NCBI GenBank assembly: GCA_900754255.1
Contig: CAAECI010000014.1
Span: 1 to 23,057, forward strand
Direction: 5' to 3'
Length of the DNA stretch: 23,057 bases
Source of the DNA: an uncultured Succinivibrio sp.
GTDB taxonomy: Bacteria; Pseudomonadota; Gammaproteobacteria; Enterobacterales; Succinivibrionaceae
How positions within the stretch are numbered: position 1 is the first letter of the stretch; each line of letters starts with the position of its first letter. Made by a program: the position numbers and the translations under genes. The notes under the pieces were generated by a model that searched no databases, was not told where the DNA came from, and saw only the letters and a list, made by a program, of their open reading frames with translations. Positions 1 to 8,358 of this stretch are shown one piece after another.

Positions 1-1913
1 CGCTCTTCCGAGGAGTCTCGCTCGAATCCTCCGCGCAATGAAGGCAATATTCCGTTATCAAAGGCAATCAGAAAAACATATTTAAATTCCAATCCCTTAG
101 AGGCATGAATTGTCATAAGATTTACGGCTGCGTGCATAGTATCGTTCCTCCCATCTTCTGACAATTCCGTCCCCGCCGCCAAAGAAACAGAAGATAAAAA
201 ATCTAGGAGCATGTTTCTCCTGTCATAATTTCCTACAGTTCCTTCTTCATCTTTGCTATGTTGCAAATCTAGCGCATTGCTCAACGCTCGATTCTCAAAC
301 TCAGCCGCATTGGATACCAACTGTTCAAGGTTCAAATGACGCTGATTATCATATTTTCCGCGTTCTTCCTTGTCATCCCTAGCCATGTACATTTCATAGA
401 GTCCACTGCGCGTAATAACTTCCTTTACGAGATCGGAAAGAGAATCGTTGTTGTTACGAAATTCCTTTAATGAATCCATAAGCTCCTTAAAGACAGCAAG
501 CTTTTTGGCAAGAGACTTTAATTCCTTTGCAGTTCCTTCATTATTTCCATAATCTGAAATTAGCTGTATTGCCTGCATAACCGAACAACTACGATCGGCA
601 GATATACGCCTTAGACTCTCTACAACTTTGGGACCAATCTTGCGTGAAGGCACGTTAATAATACGCAAAAGCGCAGTATCATCGGCATCATTTAGAAGAA
701 TGCGTAGATACGCCAATGCATCCTGAACCTCGGCTCGATCAAAGAACTTTAAGCCTCCGTAAACAGCGTAAGGGATCCCGCGATTTGAAAGCTCAGCTTC
801 AATAGGAGCAGACAGGGAGTTGTTTCTATACAAAACAGCAATATCAGAGGCTTTCGCTCCAGATTTGAGCAATAATGCAATTGTATTTCCTACATTTATA
901 CTTTCAAAATATCCGCTACGACAATGAAGGATCGTAACTTTTTCGCCTGCATCAGACACACCACGCAGATTTTTCTCAATAAGACGATCGTCGTTACCGC
1001 TGATTAGCGTATTGGCAATGTCCAAAATATTTTGTTTCGACCGATAGTTTTGTAGCAATGAAACAACCTTGACGTTCTTGAAGTCATCACAAAAATGTTT
1101 CATATTGGAAACATCTGCGCCGCGCCAGCCGTAAATCGATTGATCATCGTCTCCTACAGCCAAAACGTGAGTATCGGGCCCTACCATGAGTCGTAACAAT
1201 TCATATTGAGGAGTATTGGTATCCTGAAACTCGTCAACCAAAATTTCCTTGAAGCGGCGATGTTGCAATTTTTTTATTTCTTCGTTGTCACGCAGGAGTT
1301 CCATGGCACGAAGTAAGAGTTCACTAAAATCCACTAGATCTTCTCGACGGCAACTTTCCTCATATACCGGATAAACCTTAGCCAAAACTCTTTGCAATGG
1401 ACTTGTGGACTGATATTTGTTTAAAAATTCAGCAGCACGCATTCCTTTTTCCTTAAGTCTAGCAATTGCCGCCGCTATTTGCGCAGGCTTGTAATCTTTA
1501 ATACTGATATCAAGATCTTGCTCTATACGCTTTACCAGCAGTTTCTGTCCCTCAGTGTCAAGTACAGTAAAACTGGGATTCAACCCAGCCTGACCGGCAT
1601 AGGACCGTAGCAGGCGTAAGCATATCGAATGGAATGTCGATGTCCACATCGAACGCAGAGTAACCTCCCCTACTAATGAGCCTATGCGCTCACGCATTTC
1701 AAGGGCTGCTTTATTGGTAAATGTAACTGCCATAATGGAACGAGAAGGAATTTTTTCAACCTTTAAAAGCCACGAAATTCGCGACACAAGGACACGAGTT
1801 TTACCAGTACCGGCACCAGCCACGATAAGCATATTTTGTAGAGGAGCACTTACTGCCTCACATTGAGCTTCGTTTAAATTTTTAAGTAAAAAATCACTTG
1901 TCTTGTCAGCCAT
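1..1913 (-). CDS. uvrD: DNA helicase II UvrD (3' end outside window)
   Basis: Superfamily 1A 3'-5' DNA helicase that acts in nucleotide excision repair and methyl-directed mismatch repair. About 637 residues from the N-terminus are present; the C-terminal part runs off the left edge (E. coli UvrD is 720 aa). Visible motifs are Walker A GAGTGKT (residues about 33-39), AVTFTNKAA (motif Ia), VDEFQDTN (motif II, about 226-233), GDDDQSIYGWRGA (motif III, about 254-266), QNYRS (motif IV) and MTIHASKGLEF (motif V) near the cut end. The ATG at 1913 opens as MADKTSDFLLKNLNEAQ, matching the family N-terminus. It has only a weak ribosome site. It is the last member of the lptM-lysA-dapF-xerC-yigB-uvrD gene order but is separated from yigB by 214 bp, so it may have its own promoter. 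I saw no consensus LexA box. Rep or PcrA are less likely, because both motifs and gene order fit UvrD. Confidence 0.95.
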   Translation of the reverse strand, partial: MADKTSDFLLKNLNEAQCEAVSAPLQNMLIVAGAGTGKTRVLVSRISWLLKVEKIPSRSIMAVTFTNKAALEMRERIGSLVGEVTLRSMWTSTFHSICLRLLRSYAGQAGLNPSFTVLDTEGQKLLVKRIEQDLDISIKDYKPAQIAAAIARLKEKGMRAAEFLNKYQSTSPLQRVLAKVYPVYEESCRREDLVDFSELLLRAMELLRDNEEIKKLQHRRFKEILVDEFQDTNTPQYELLRLMVGPDTHVLAVGDDDQSIYGWRGADVSNMKHFCDDFKNVKVVSLLQNYRSKQNILDIANTLISGNDDRLIEKNLRGVSDAGEKVTILHCRSGYFESINVGNTIALLLKSGAKASDIAVLYRNNSLSAPIEAELSNRGIPYAVYGGLKFFDRAEVQDALAYLRILLNDADDTALLRIINVPSRKIGPKVVESLRRISADRSCSVMQAIQLISDYGNNEGTAKELKSLAKKLAVFKELMDSLKEFRNNNDSLSDLVKEVITRSGLYEMYMARDDKEERGKYDNQRHLNLEQLVSNAAEFENRALSNALDLQHSKDEEGTVGNYDRRNMLLDFLSSVSLAAGTELSEDGRNDTMHAAVNLMTIHASKGLEFKYVFLIAFDNGILPSLRGGFERDSSEE

Positions 1914-1963
1914 TGTTTTACCGTTCACAATCTTTTATCAGAATGCGTCATACACAAAAACGT

Positions 1964-1999
1964 CAACATAATTAATATGTTGTGTTGCACTCATAACAA
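1964..1999 (-). promoter_or_regulatory. candidate uvrD promoter with overlapping short palindrome
   Basis: On the minus strand TTGTTA (1999-1994) and TATTAA (1977-1972) are 16 nt apart, a 4/6 plus 4/6 sigma70-like pair about 55 bp upstream of the uvrD start. The -10 overlaps an inverted repeat, caacata-5 nt-tatgttg (1964-1982), which could be an operator. It does not have the CTG-N10-CAG form of a LexA box. Matches this weak occur by chance in AT-rich DNA. Confidence 0.27.
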
Positions 2000-2079
2000 A
2001 TTAAGACATACAAAAATATTTACTGCGAAAATGATGTCTCAAACCTTGTAGTACAGCAGATAGGGGAGCGTATCTTACC

Positions 2080-2121
2080 TTTTTGATAAAATCAGGTAAT
2101 GACATTTTTATCAAAAATGTC
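2080..2121 (-). repeat. overlapping inverted repeats just after yigB
   Basis: gacattttt (2101-2109), loop atc, and aaaaatgtc (2113-2121) form a perfect 9-bp hairpin 7 bp after the yigB stop. A second, overlapping 12-bp inverted repeat pairs tttttgataaaa (2080-2091) with ttttatcaaaaa (2106-2117). The two structures are mutually exclusive in RNA. Neither is followed directly by a clean U-tract on the minus strand, so this is at best an imperfect terminator for the yigB operon. It may instead stabilise the 3' end or act as a switch between yigB and uvrD. Confidence 0.5.
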
Positions 2122-2127
2122 TTTAAA

Positions 2128-2853
2128 TCATGCTGATAATAATCTGCGCAAATCTTCAAACTTACTAATCTGCACATGTGGCAAAACTCTAATGTTTTCC
2201 CACCCGGCGTTTAGTCCTGCAAATCCGCCGCAAAACCATATACACTGGCATCCTGCCCCCACGGCTCCTCGGACATCGGTTACAGGATCATCTCCAATAT
2301 GCAGGATCTCATATGGGCTGACATTAAAGAAAGAAGCGGCCCGCAGGAACAAATCACTTGACGGTTTACGACGATCCCCTGCATAGGAAGGGCGCAAATC
2401 AAGATCAAAATAAGGAGCAAGACCGTTCTGATTAAGATCTGAATTACCATTAGACAACGCCACTAGATGGTAATTTTTTTTTAAATTCTCAAGTAGTTTT
2501 AAACTGGACGCAGGAACCTTAAAATCTGATCTTATGCGAACAAAGCGTTTTACTTCGTCCGTCGCCGATTTTTCATCCAATACTATGCCAAATTTTTTTA
2601 AACCGCGTTGCAAGGATTTTTGACGCCACAATGACATATCATCTTCAAGTTTAGGATCTTTTATACAGCATTCACTCCGCATAATCATCCAAAAATCAGG
2701 ATCTCTCGCCATATCGGGTAAAAAATATTTTTTACATAAATATGATGCGAAAACTTTTTCTGCATTAGCAATTACGGGAATATTGTCATATAAAGTGTCA
2801 TCCAGATCGAACGAAATTATCTTCACTGGACTCATGCGCTTATAAAAAATCAC
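2128..2853 (-). CDS. yigB: HAD-family phosphatase YigB (FMN / pyrimidine-ribityl phosphatase)
   Basis: Haloacid dehalogenase phosphatase. The E. coli homologue dephosphorylates FMN and the riboflavin precursor 5-amino-6-(5-phosphoribitylamino)uracil. The 241-residue protein has motif I DLDDT (16-20, catalytic D16 and D18), motif II LSNGN (133-137), the motif III lysine in RRKPSSDLF (K163) and motif IV HIGDDPVTD (185-193). The start is a GTG at 2853 that overlaps the xerC stop (GTGA). I prefer it to the ATG at 2835 because the encoded MIFYKR...FDLDDTLYDN N-terminus matches E. coli YigB (MRFYR...FDLDDTLYDN), and an AAGGAAG ribosome site lies just upstream inside xerC. It is translationally coupled to xerC, as expected in the dapF-xerC-yigB-uvrD arrangement. 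Confidence 0.92.
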   Translation of the reverse strand: MIFYKRMSPVKIISFDLDDTLYDNIPVIANAEKVFASYLCKKYFLPDMARDPDFWMIMRSECCIKDPKLEDDMSLWRQKSLQRGLKKFGIVLDEKSATDEVKRFVRIRSDFKVPASSLKLLENLKKNYHLVALSNGNSDLNQNGLAPYFDLDLRPSYAGDRRKPSSDLFLRAASFFNVSPYEILHIGDDPVTDVRGAVGAGCQCIWFCGGFAGLNAGWENIRVLPHVQISKFEDLRRLLSA

Positions 2854-3776
2854 TTATCTTCCTTTAGCGAACGCCTAATGGCACGCGGATGTGACGCATT
2901 GTATACCCTACGCAAATGTTCAAAATCTAGATTAGTATATATCTGAGTTGCAGCAAGCGAAGCATGTCCCAGCATTTCCTGAACTGAACGCAGATCCGCA
3001 CCATGCTCCACAAGAGTGGTAGCAAACGAGTGTCTTAATTTGTGGGGAAAAAGTTCAACATTAAGCCCCGCCGCTAAAGCCAGCTTTTTTAAATTCTGCT
3101 CCACGGCGCGAGTTGAAAGTGCAGTACCGAAACGGCTTATAAATAATGCATCATCCCGTGGCACCAACGCTTCACGCTTTTTTATATATTCGTCAATTCG
3201 TATGCGCGCTTTTCCTCCCACCGGAACAACTCTGATCTTGCTACCTTTACCGAAAACACGCACCTCACCTAATGCTGGATCATAATCCTTAACCTTAAGG
3301 GATGTCAGCTCGAACACTCGCAAACCAGAAGAATATAGTAAATCGGCAATGGCCAGATCACGTAGCTGATATATGTTTTCTGGAGTATAAGACAACAATA
3401 CATCAAGCTCAGATGCGGTCATAACCTTTGGCAATGGGCGTCTTATGTGCGGTGCTTTGATAAAAGAAAAAGGAGAAAACTCCATTCTGCCCTTAAAGAC
3501 CATGAAATTAAAAAAAGAACTCAGCACATATAAATCATGAGCCACAGATGAAGAACTTAATAATTCTGCATCCTGCCCGAAATTAAACTCCCTAGCCAAG
3601 ATGCGCATGTGCTTTTTTTCAATCGATAACCAATTTTTTAACTCAGGAGACTCATCATGCAACGCCTGTAATGCTTTTTTCATCACCCTGACATAAGAGC
3701 TTACGGTTTCATTGCTATAACGTCTTTCAGATGACAAATAAGCTATAAAATCTTCAACGTCTTTGCTAAGTGCCAT
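2850..3776 (-). CDS. xerC: tyrosine site-specific recombinase XerC
   Basis: With XerD it resolves chromosome dimers at dif during division, under FtsK control. The 308-residue protein (E. coli 298) has the SAM-like core-binding domain in roughly residues 1-105 and the catalytic domain after that. All six active-site positions are visible: R153 (SSGLRVFEL), K177 (GKGSK), H245 and R248 (PHKLRHSFAT), H271 (LGHASL) and the nucleophile Y280 (TQIYTNLDF). The C-terminal YNASHPRA matches the XerC/XerD end. I call XerC rather than XerD or an integrase from its position between dapF and yigB. Its ATG overlaps the dapF stop by one base (TGATG), so translation is coupled. The yigA (DUF484) gene found between dapF and xerC in E. 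coli is absent. Confidence 0.95.
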   Translation of the reverse strand: MALSKDVEDFIAYLSSERRYSNETVSSYVRVMKKALQALHDESPELKNWLSIEKKHMRILAREFNFGQDAELLSSSSVAHDLYVLSSFFNFMVFKGRMEFSPFSFIKAPHIRRPLPKVMTASELDVLLSYTPENIYQLRDLAIADLLYSSGLRVFELTSLKVKDYDPALGEVRVFGKGSKIRVVPVGGKARIRIDEYIKKREALVPRDDALFISRFGTALSTRAVEQNLKKLALAAGLNVELFPHKLRHSFATTLVEHGADLRSVQEMLGHASLAATQIYTNLDFEHLRRVYNASHPRAIRRSLKEDK

Positions 3777-4609
3777 CAGATTATGATGCTTCCCTCATAT
3801 ACGCGAGTAGCTGCTCCAGTCATCATTACCGCACCCCTGTTACCATCCCACGATAGTTTCAGGGTTCCTCCCTTTAAGAATACATTTACCGGAGACTGCA
3901 CCCTACCCTGACGTATGGCCACACTTACCGCCGCACAAGCACCGGAACCGCAGGCCAGTGTTTCTCCGCACCCGCGCTCAAATACACGTAATTTTATAGA
4001 ATGAGTGCCAGTGATCTCGGCAAATCCCACATTAACGCGCTCAGGAAAATCCGGATGACATTCAATCTTTGGTCCCAAGTTTTCAACTGGAGCACTATCT
4101 ACATTATCCCAAAAGGTTACGAAATGCGGATTTCCCATAGATACAGCACCCCCCACGACAGATCCTCCGTCCTTTAAGTACAGAGTATATGATGGTTGCT
4201 GAATCTTAGCTTTAAAAGGCAAGGCTTCTGGGGCAAATACTGGAGCTCCCATATTTACAGTTACTGTTCCGTCATCATGTGCAATAAGTTTGAGCCTGCC
4301 TGAAACGGTTGTAACATTAATTTCCTTTTTATTAATTAGACCATGATCCAGAACAAAACGAGCAAAACAACGAGCTCCGTTGCCGCACATCTGTACCTCG
4401 GACCCGTCGGCATTAAAAATTCGATAATGAAAATCGACCTCCGGATCATACGGCGGTTCCACTATCAGTAACTGATCAAAGCCTATACCGAAGTGCCTGT
4501 CAGCCAACTTTTTAATAAGCTCAGTGCTGAAAAAAAATCTTTGCGATACTGCATTGACTACCATGAAGTCGTTGCCCAAGCCCTGCATTTTGGTAAATTT
4601 CAGTAACAT
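3776..4609 (-). CDS. dapF: diaminopimelate epimerase
   Basis: Converts LL- to meso-diaminopimelate, the precursor of lysine and of the peptidoglycan cross-link. It is a cofactor-independent cytoplasmic enzyme using two cysteines. Starting at the ATG at 4609 the protein is 277 aa (E. coli 274), opening MLLKFTKMQGLGNDFMVV. Catalytic cysteines are C75 in EVQMCGNGARC and C220 in CGETLACGSGACAA, and the substrate-loop motif is MGNPHFV. The reading frame stays open 13 codons further upstream, but that would overlap lysA and extend beyond the family N-terminus. The 4609 start has an AAGGA embedded in the lysA stop region (TAAGGA), 8 nt away. It lies 11 nt after lysA and overlaps xerC by 1 nt, so lysA, dapF and xerC are co-translated. 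Confidence 0.95.
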   Translation of the reverse strand: MLLKFTKMQGLGNDFMVVNAVSQRFFFSTELIKKLADRHFGIGFDQLLIVEPPYDPEVDFHYRIFNADGSEVQMCGNGARCFARFVLDHGLINKKEINVTTVSGRLKLIAHDDGTVTVNMGAPVFAPEALPFKAKIQQPSYTLYLKDGGSVVGGAVSMGNPHFVTFWDNVDSAPVENLGPKIECHPDFPERVNVGFAEITGTHSIKLRVFERGCGETLACGSGACAAVSVAIRQGRVQSPVNVFLKGGTLKLSWDGNRGAVMMTGAATRVYEGSIII

Positions 4610-4620
4610 GGTAAATATCC

Positions 4621-5868
4621 TTACTGCGGGATCTGCTCCAATTCCCACATTTCTTCAAAACTCTGGCGACGTCTAATAACATCTGCTCTGTTGCCGTCAA
4701 CCATGATTTCACAGGCAAGGCGACGGCTATTGTAATTCGATGACATGCTTGATCCGTATGCACCTGCTCCACGTACCACTAGGATATCTCCCGTCTCGGC
4801 ATTGAGGACTCGATCCTTGCCGAGAAAATCATCACTTTCGCAAACAGGGCCTACTACATCGTAAGTTCGATTTCCTTCTTCACCGCGATCACAGGCATTG
4901 AGTATCGTCATATGCGCATTGTAAAGAGCAGGGCGAATGAGATCACTCATTGAACCGTCCGTAATTAGGAAATTTTTTTCGCCGTTTTTCTTTTTATAGA
5001 TAACTTTGGCTGCAAGAATACCTGCATTGGCCACCATTGCCCGACCGGGTTCTATATATAATGAGCACCCCAATTTTCTAAAACGTTTACAAATACCGTC
5101 AAAGAAATCATCCGGTGAAGGGGGCAACTCGTCATTATAGGTCACCCCCAGACCACCGCCTAAATCTATATGCTCAACATGAATCCCTTGAGATATTAGC
5201 TGTTCATAAAAAGAAATGATTTTCTCGGAGGCCTCCAATATCGGTGTAGCGGATGTCATTTGTGAACCAATATGGCAATCGATACCCGATACGTTCAGGT
5301 GAGGATCCTTAATCATTTCCTTATATAAATCAAAAGCTTCATCAGTACATATACCGAATTTGTTATTTTTTAAACCTGTTGAAATAGCAGGCAACGTTCT
5401 GGCATCAACATCAGGATTAATCCTAAGAGCCACTGGAGCCTTAACCCCGATCCTAGATGCAATTTTACTTACAGCATCCAACTCCTCGGCAGATTCTACG
5501 TTTAAGCAACGAATTTTACTTTTTAAGGCGAACTCTATTTCTTGATCAGTTTTTCCAACCCCAGAGAAAACGGTCTTTGAAGGATCTCCCCCTGCGGCAA
5601 TTACACGACGTAACTCTCCTTCAGAAACAACATCAAATCCTGATCCTAATTTTGCCATTAGACTCAACACAGCCAAGTTGGAATTTGACTTGACACTGTA
5701 ACAGATTAAATGAGGTATCGAGGAAAGAGCACGATCAAAGGCATAAAAATGACGCTCCAAAGTGGCTTTGGAGTAAATGTAGAGAGGAGTACCGTATTGT
5801 TCGGACAAGCTTTTTACACTTACATCCTCGGCGTATAGCATATCGTCTTTAAAGTTGAAGTAATCCAT
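4621..5868 (-). CDS. lysA: diaminopimelate decarboxylase
   Basis: PLP enzyme that decarboxylates meso-diaminopimelate to L-lysine, consuming the product of the adjacent dapF. The 415-residue protein is a fold-type III (alanine racemase-like) decarboxylase. The PLP lysine is K60 in CYSVKSNSN; other motifs are HIGSQ (199-203), the phosphate-binding GGGLG (237-241), EPGR (273-276), the active-site CESDD (343-347) and AYGSSMSSNYN with Y371. The ATG at 5868 has a GGAG ribosome site 6 nt upstream. It lies between lptM and dapF, the order seen in Pseudomonas, Vibrio and Aeromonas; E. coli keeps lysA elsewhere. I saw no long leader that could hold a lysine riboswitch: only 86 bp separate it from lptM. 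Confidence 0.96.
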   Translation of the reverse strand: MDYFNFKDDMLYAEDVSVKSLSEQYGTPLYIYSKATLERHFYAFDRALSSIPHLICYSVKSNSNLAVLSLMAKLGSGFDVVSEGELRRVIAAGGDPSKTVFSGVGKTDQEIEFALKSKIRCLNVESAEELDAVSKIASRIGVKAPVALRINPDVDARTLPAISTGLKNNKFGICTDEAFDLYKEMIKDPHLNVSGIDCHIGSQMTSATPILEASEKIISFYEQLISQGIHVEHIDLGGGLGVTYNDELPPSPDDFFDGICKRFRKLGCSLYIEPGRAMVANAGILAAKVIYKKKNGEKNFLITDGSMSDLIRPALYNAHMTILNACDRGEEGNRTYDVVGPVCESDDFLGKDRVLNAETGDILVVRGAGAYGSSMSSNYNSRRLACEIMVDGNRADVIRRRQSFEEMWELEQIPQ

Positions 5869-5891
5869 TTAGTTTGCTCCGTAGCTCCGTG

Positions 5892-5897
5892 ATTATA
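5892..5897 (-). promoter_or_regulatory. candidate -10 element upstream of lysA
   Basis: The minus strand reads a perfect TATAAT here, 24 bp before the lysA ATG, predicting a short leader of about 17 nt that still contains the GGAG ribosome site. No good -35 is present at 16-18 nt, so it would need an activator. It lies in the 86-bp lptM-lysA gap, which also has a small gtgca/tgcac inverted repeat. Confidence 0.35.
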
Positions 5898-5954
5898 TTG
5901 TTAAGGTGCAACACTGTGCACTTTGGCGACATCCGGTATTTTTTTGCTCTAATT

Positions 5955-6071
5955 CTAATTTTGTTGTGTAACCTGTGAGTCATGCGGCATATACAAGGGA
6001 CCTTTTATGCCGCAACCGCTTAAAACAGTAAGTGCCAAGGCAATTGTCACAACTATTAATTCATATTTCAT
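5955..6071 (-). CDS. lptM: LPS-assembly lipoprotein LptM (YifL)
   Basis: Very small outer-membrane lipoprotein that, in E. coli, joins the LptD/LptE translocon and helps LptD oxidative maturation. It has 38 codons plus a stop. MKYELIVV starts a hydrophobic signal peptide ending in the lipobox LSGC (17-20); C20 would be lipidated. The next residues, GIKGPLYMP, are the hallmark of this family (E. coli CGLKGPLYFP). The tail after this motif is only about 11 residues, much shorter than in E. coli (67 aa in total). The position immediately upstream of lysA-dapF is the conserved lptM location. The upstream 40 bp are AT-rich and lack a strong Shine-Dalgarno. An MsbA-like exporter lies upstream, and the disulfide oxidase needed for LptD maturation (dsbA) is elsewhere in this window. 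Confidence 0.88.
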   Translation of the reverse strand: MKYELIVVTIALALTVLSGCGIKGPLYMPHDSQVTQQN

Positions 6072-6266
6072 TTTATTTAATTTTCAATTACAAATAGCGC
6101 ATACCGTATGCACCGAATAATTTTGTGTAGTAAAAATATAACACGTATGCTACGAACAAACTTTTCAATATAGCTACTTTGCACCGCTTTGAAGCTGAGA
6201 AGATCTTTTTATTTTTTGGTGATCAGTATTTTTTTATACGCAACATTATTTGCAGTGTGCTCCGTA

Positions 6267-8111
6267 TTAAAGATCACCGACAGGATCCGTAGCCTCTTTT
6301 TTATGATTCTTGGTAAATTGCGATCGATAAAGAGCTGCATAAGCCCCGTTCTTCTTAAGCAATTCCTCATGATTGCCCCTTTCCACCACCTCTCCATCAT
6401 TAACCACCAGAATTTCATCGGCATCCATAATTGTAGACAGACGATGAGCTATTACTACAGTGGTTCTGCCTTTCATCAATTCGTCCAAGGCTTTTTGGAC
6501 AGTTTTTTCGGATTTGTTGTCAAGAGCAGAGGTTGCCTCATCCATAATAACCAGAGGTGCATTTTTAATGATGGCGCGAGCAATTGCCAGTCGTTGTCTC
6601 TGACCTCCCGATAGCAATATCCCGCGTTCTCCTATTTGAGTGTTCAAACCTTGCGGAAGTTTTTTTATAAATTCATCCATAAAGGCGCTTTTAATCGCTT
6701 TTCCAATCTCTTCTTCAGTTGCATCCAGTTTTCCCAAAAGCAAATTTTCTCTAACAGTTCCTTCAAATAGAAAATTATCCTGAAAAACCATGGCAATGTT
6801 TGCACGCAGTGATTCAAGACTCAAATCACGTATATCATAACCGTCAATAGAGATCATTCCTTCATTTATCTCATACAATCTGGGGATAAGCGAGCATACC
6901 GTACTTTTGCCACCTCCAGAATTTCCTACCAAAGCGATCTTAGTACCTCTCGGCACTGTAAAGGAGATGTCATGCAGGATCCACGGTCCCTCACTGTTGT
7001 ACTTAAAGGATACATGTGAAAACACAATTCCCTTTTCAATTCCATGCAACTGTTGCTCCGACTCGGATGCTTTTAAATCGTCGCTTTCATAAGATCCGAC
7101 CTGTAAAAGCTCATAGATACGATCCAGTGCCAGCAAAGCCTTCTGAACATTGATATAGTTCTTACCGATGCTTTTAATAGGCGTATAAAGCATGATCAGA
7201 GCGGACAAAAATGCTACGAAGGCTCCAGGTGTTATGGTTTTGCTCAATATTAGCGTCATTCCGAAATACAACACAGAAGCCACACCGGCTGCCGTAACCA
7301 GATGCATAAAAGGCGGAAGCCAATTTGTATCGCGCACCATCTTCATATTGAGTCTGAAAATGTACTGAACAACATTGTCAAATCTTCTGTTCATATATGA
7401 AACAAGATTGAAAGATTTGATCACCCGAACACCGTCGGCTGTCTCGTTATAAAGGGTTACGACCTGAGTACCAACACGAACATAATCGTTCATGATTTTT
7501 TTTATGCGACGCCTTACCGCCGCCATAGGCCATATTAAAAGTACCAGCATTCCCAATGCTGCAATTGACAGTTGCCAAGAATTGTAAAGAAGAACTCCTA
7601 CCAAAGAAACAGACGAAAAAAACTTAGTTAAAAATAGTTTTAAATTCTCCATCAGGCCAGATGAGGCTACATCCACATCCGTTGCATAGCGAAAATTTAT
7701 AGTTCCTGAGTTGTTACGATCGTAAAAAGCAGTATCCATTCCTATAAGCCGGCGAAAAAGCATTTGCTTCATATCACGGCTGATACGACCTCCGACGAAA
7801 CTGTTTATGATTGCTGCAATATAAATCAGGATCCCCTGTCCCAGCGCAAAACCTAAGATAATAATTGGCACATTGTAGGCAAAGGCTTTATCCTGCTCCA
7901 CCATAACCCGATCCATAAACGGACGCAAAAAGGAAGCGACCACTGCATCGAGCATCCCTATAGGTATAGTTAAAAGCATTCCTATCACGGCTAATAAAGC
8001 ATAACGCTTCATAAATGGCCAAAAGCGCCGATAGCCGCGTATAAAGCTAGCGTTGGCTGCGGTAGAAACGTCGTTTAAACGCACCGGAAGATATTTTTTC
8101 TTTACATTCAT
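6267..8111 (-). CDS. msbA: MsbA-like ABC exporter (lipid A / lipid flippase family)
   Basis: Inner-membrane half-transporter with fused membrane and nucleotide-binding domains. MsbA flips lipid A-core across the inner membrane; related exporters move lipids, peptides or drugs. Numbered from the ATG at 8111 (614 aa), membrane helices span about residues 35-310. The ATPase follows: Walker A GNSGGGKST (396-404), Q-loop FQDN, signature LSGGQ (500-504), Walker B VIMDEATSALD (521-531) and H-loop AHRLST (H556). The frame can open at a GTG at 8153, adding 14 residues. Neither start has a well-spaced ribosome site, so the start is uncertain. It lies between cyaA and lptM on the same strand, not next to lpxK as in E. 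coli. The lptM neighbour favours an LPS role, but substrate cannot be read from sequence and the name is provisional. Confidence 0.8.
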   Translation of the reverse strand: MNVKKKYLPVRLNDVSTAANASFIRGYRRFWPFMKRYALLAVIGMLLTIPIGMLDAVVASFLRPFMDRVMVEQDKAFAYNVPIIILGFALGQGILIYIAAIINSFVGGRISRDMKQMLFRRLIGMDTAFYDRNNSGTINFRYATDVDVASSGLMENLKLFLTKFFSSVSLVGVLLYNSWQLSIAALGMLVLLIWPMAAVRRRIKKIMNDYVRVGTQVVTLYNETADGVRVIKSFNLVSYMNRRFDNVVQYIFRLNMKMVRDTNWLPPFMHLVTAAGVASVLYFGMTLILSKTITPGAFVAFLSALIMLYTPIKSIGKNYINVQKALLALDRIYELLQVGSYESDDLKASESEQQLHGIEKGIVFSHVSFKYNSEGPWILHDISFTVPRGTKIALVGNSGGGKSTVCSLIPRLYEINEGMISIDGYDIRDLSLESLRANIAMVFQDNFLFEGTVRENLLLGKLDATEEEIGKAIKSAFMDEFIKKLPQGLNTQIGERGILLSGGQRQRLAIARAIIKNAPLVIMDEATSALDNKSEKTVQKALDELMKGRTTVVIAHRLSTIMDADEILVVNDGEVVERGNHEELLKKNGAYAALYRSQFTKNHKKEATDPVGDL

Positions 8112-8358
8112 GAAATTAATTAATTTTGGATAGGATTTACCGTTGACATACACGCCCCTGCTTGAAAAAGGACAATCTCAATATGTCGATCTTTGTTCTC
8201 GCCGTAAAAATTCTTTTTTTAAATTACACATCCCATCAGCTTATATCTTTCAATACAAAATACAATTCATAAGCAAAAAACTCAGTCCATAATATGATGC
8301 GCATTCTTTAACAGGGTTTTAGCAAATACATTACAAGCTCATACCTACAAATGCTCAT

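Noticed and set aside
1914..2040. Possible LexA (SOS) box upstream of uvrD
   Set aside because: Expected from E. coli, but no CTGT-N8-ACAG sequence or close variant is present.
2099..2386. 95-codon plus-strand ORF
   Set aside because: Lies antisense to yigB, which has full HAD motifs; an antisense shadow.
6218..6278. Terminator for the MsbA-like gene from the ggtgatc/gatcacc repeat
   Set aside because: Only 7-bp arms 47 nt apart, followed on the minus strand by A's rather than T's.
6189..6614. 141-codon plus-strand ORF with a hydrophobic N-terminus
   Set aside because: Mostly antisense to the ATPase domain of the MsbA-like gene; no ribosome site or family resemblance.
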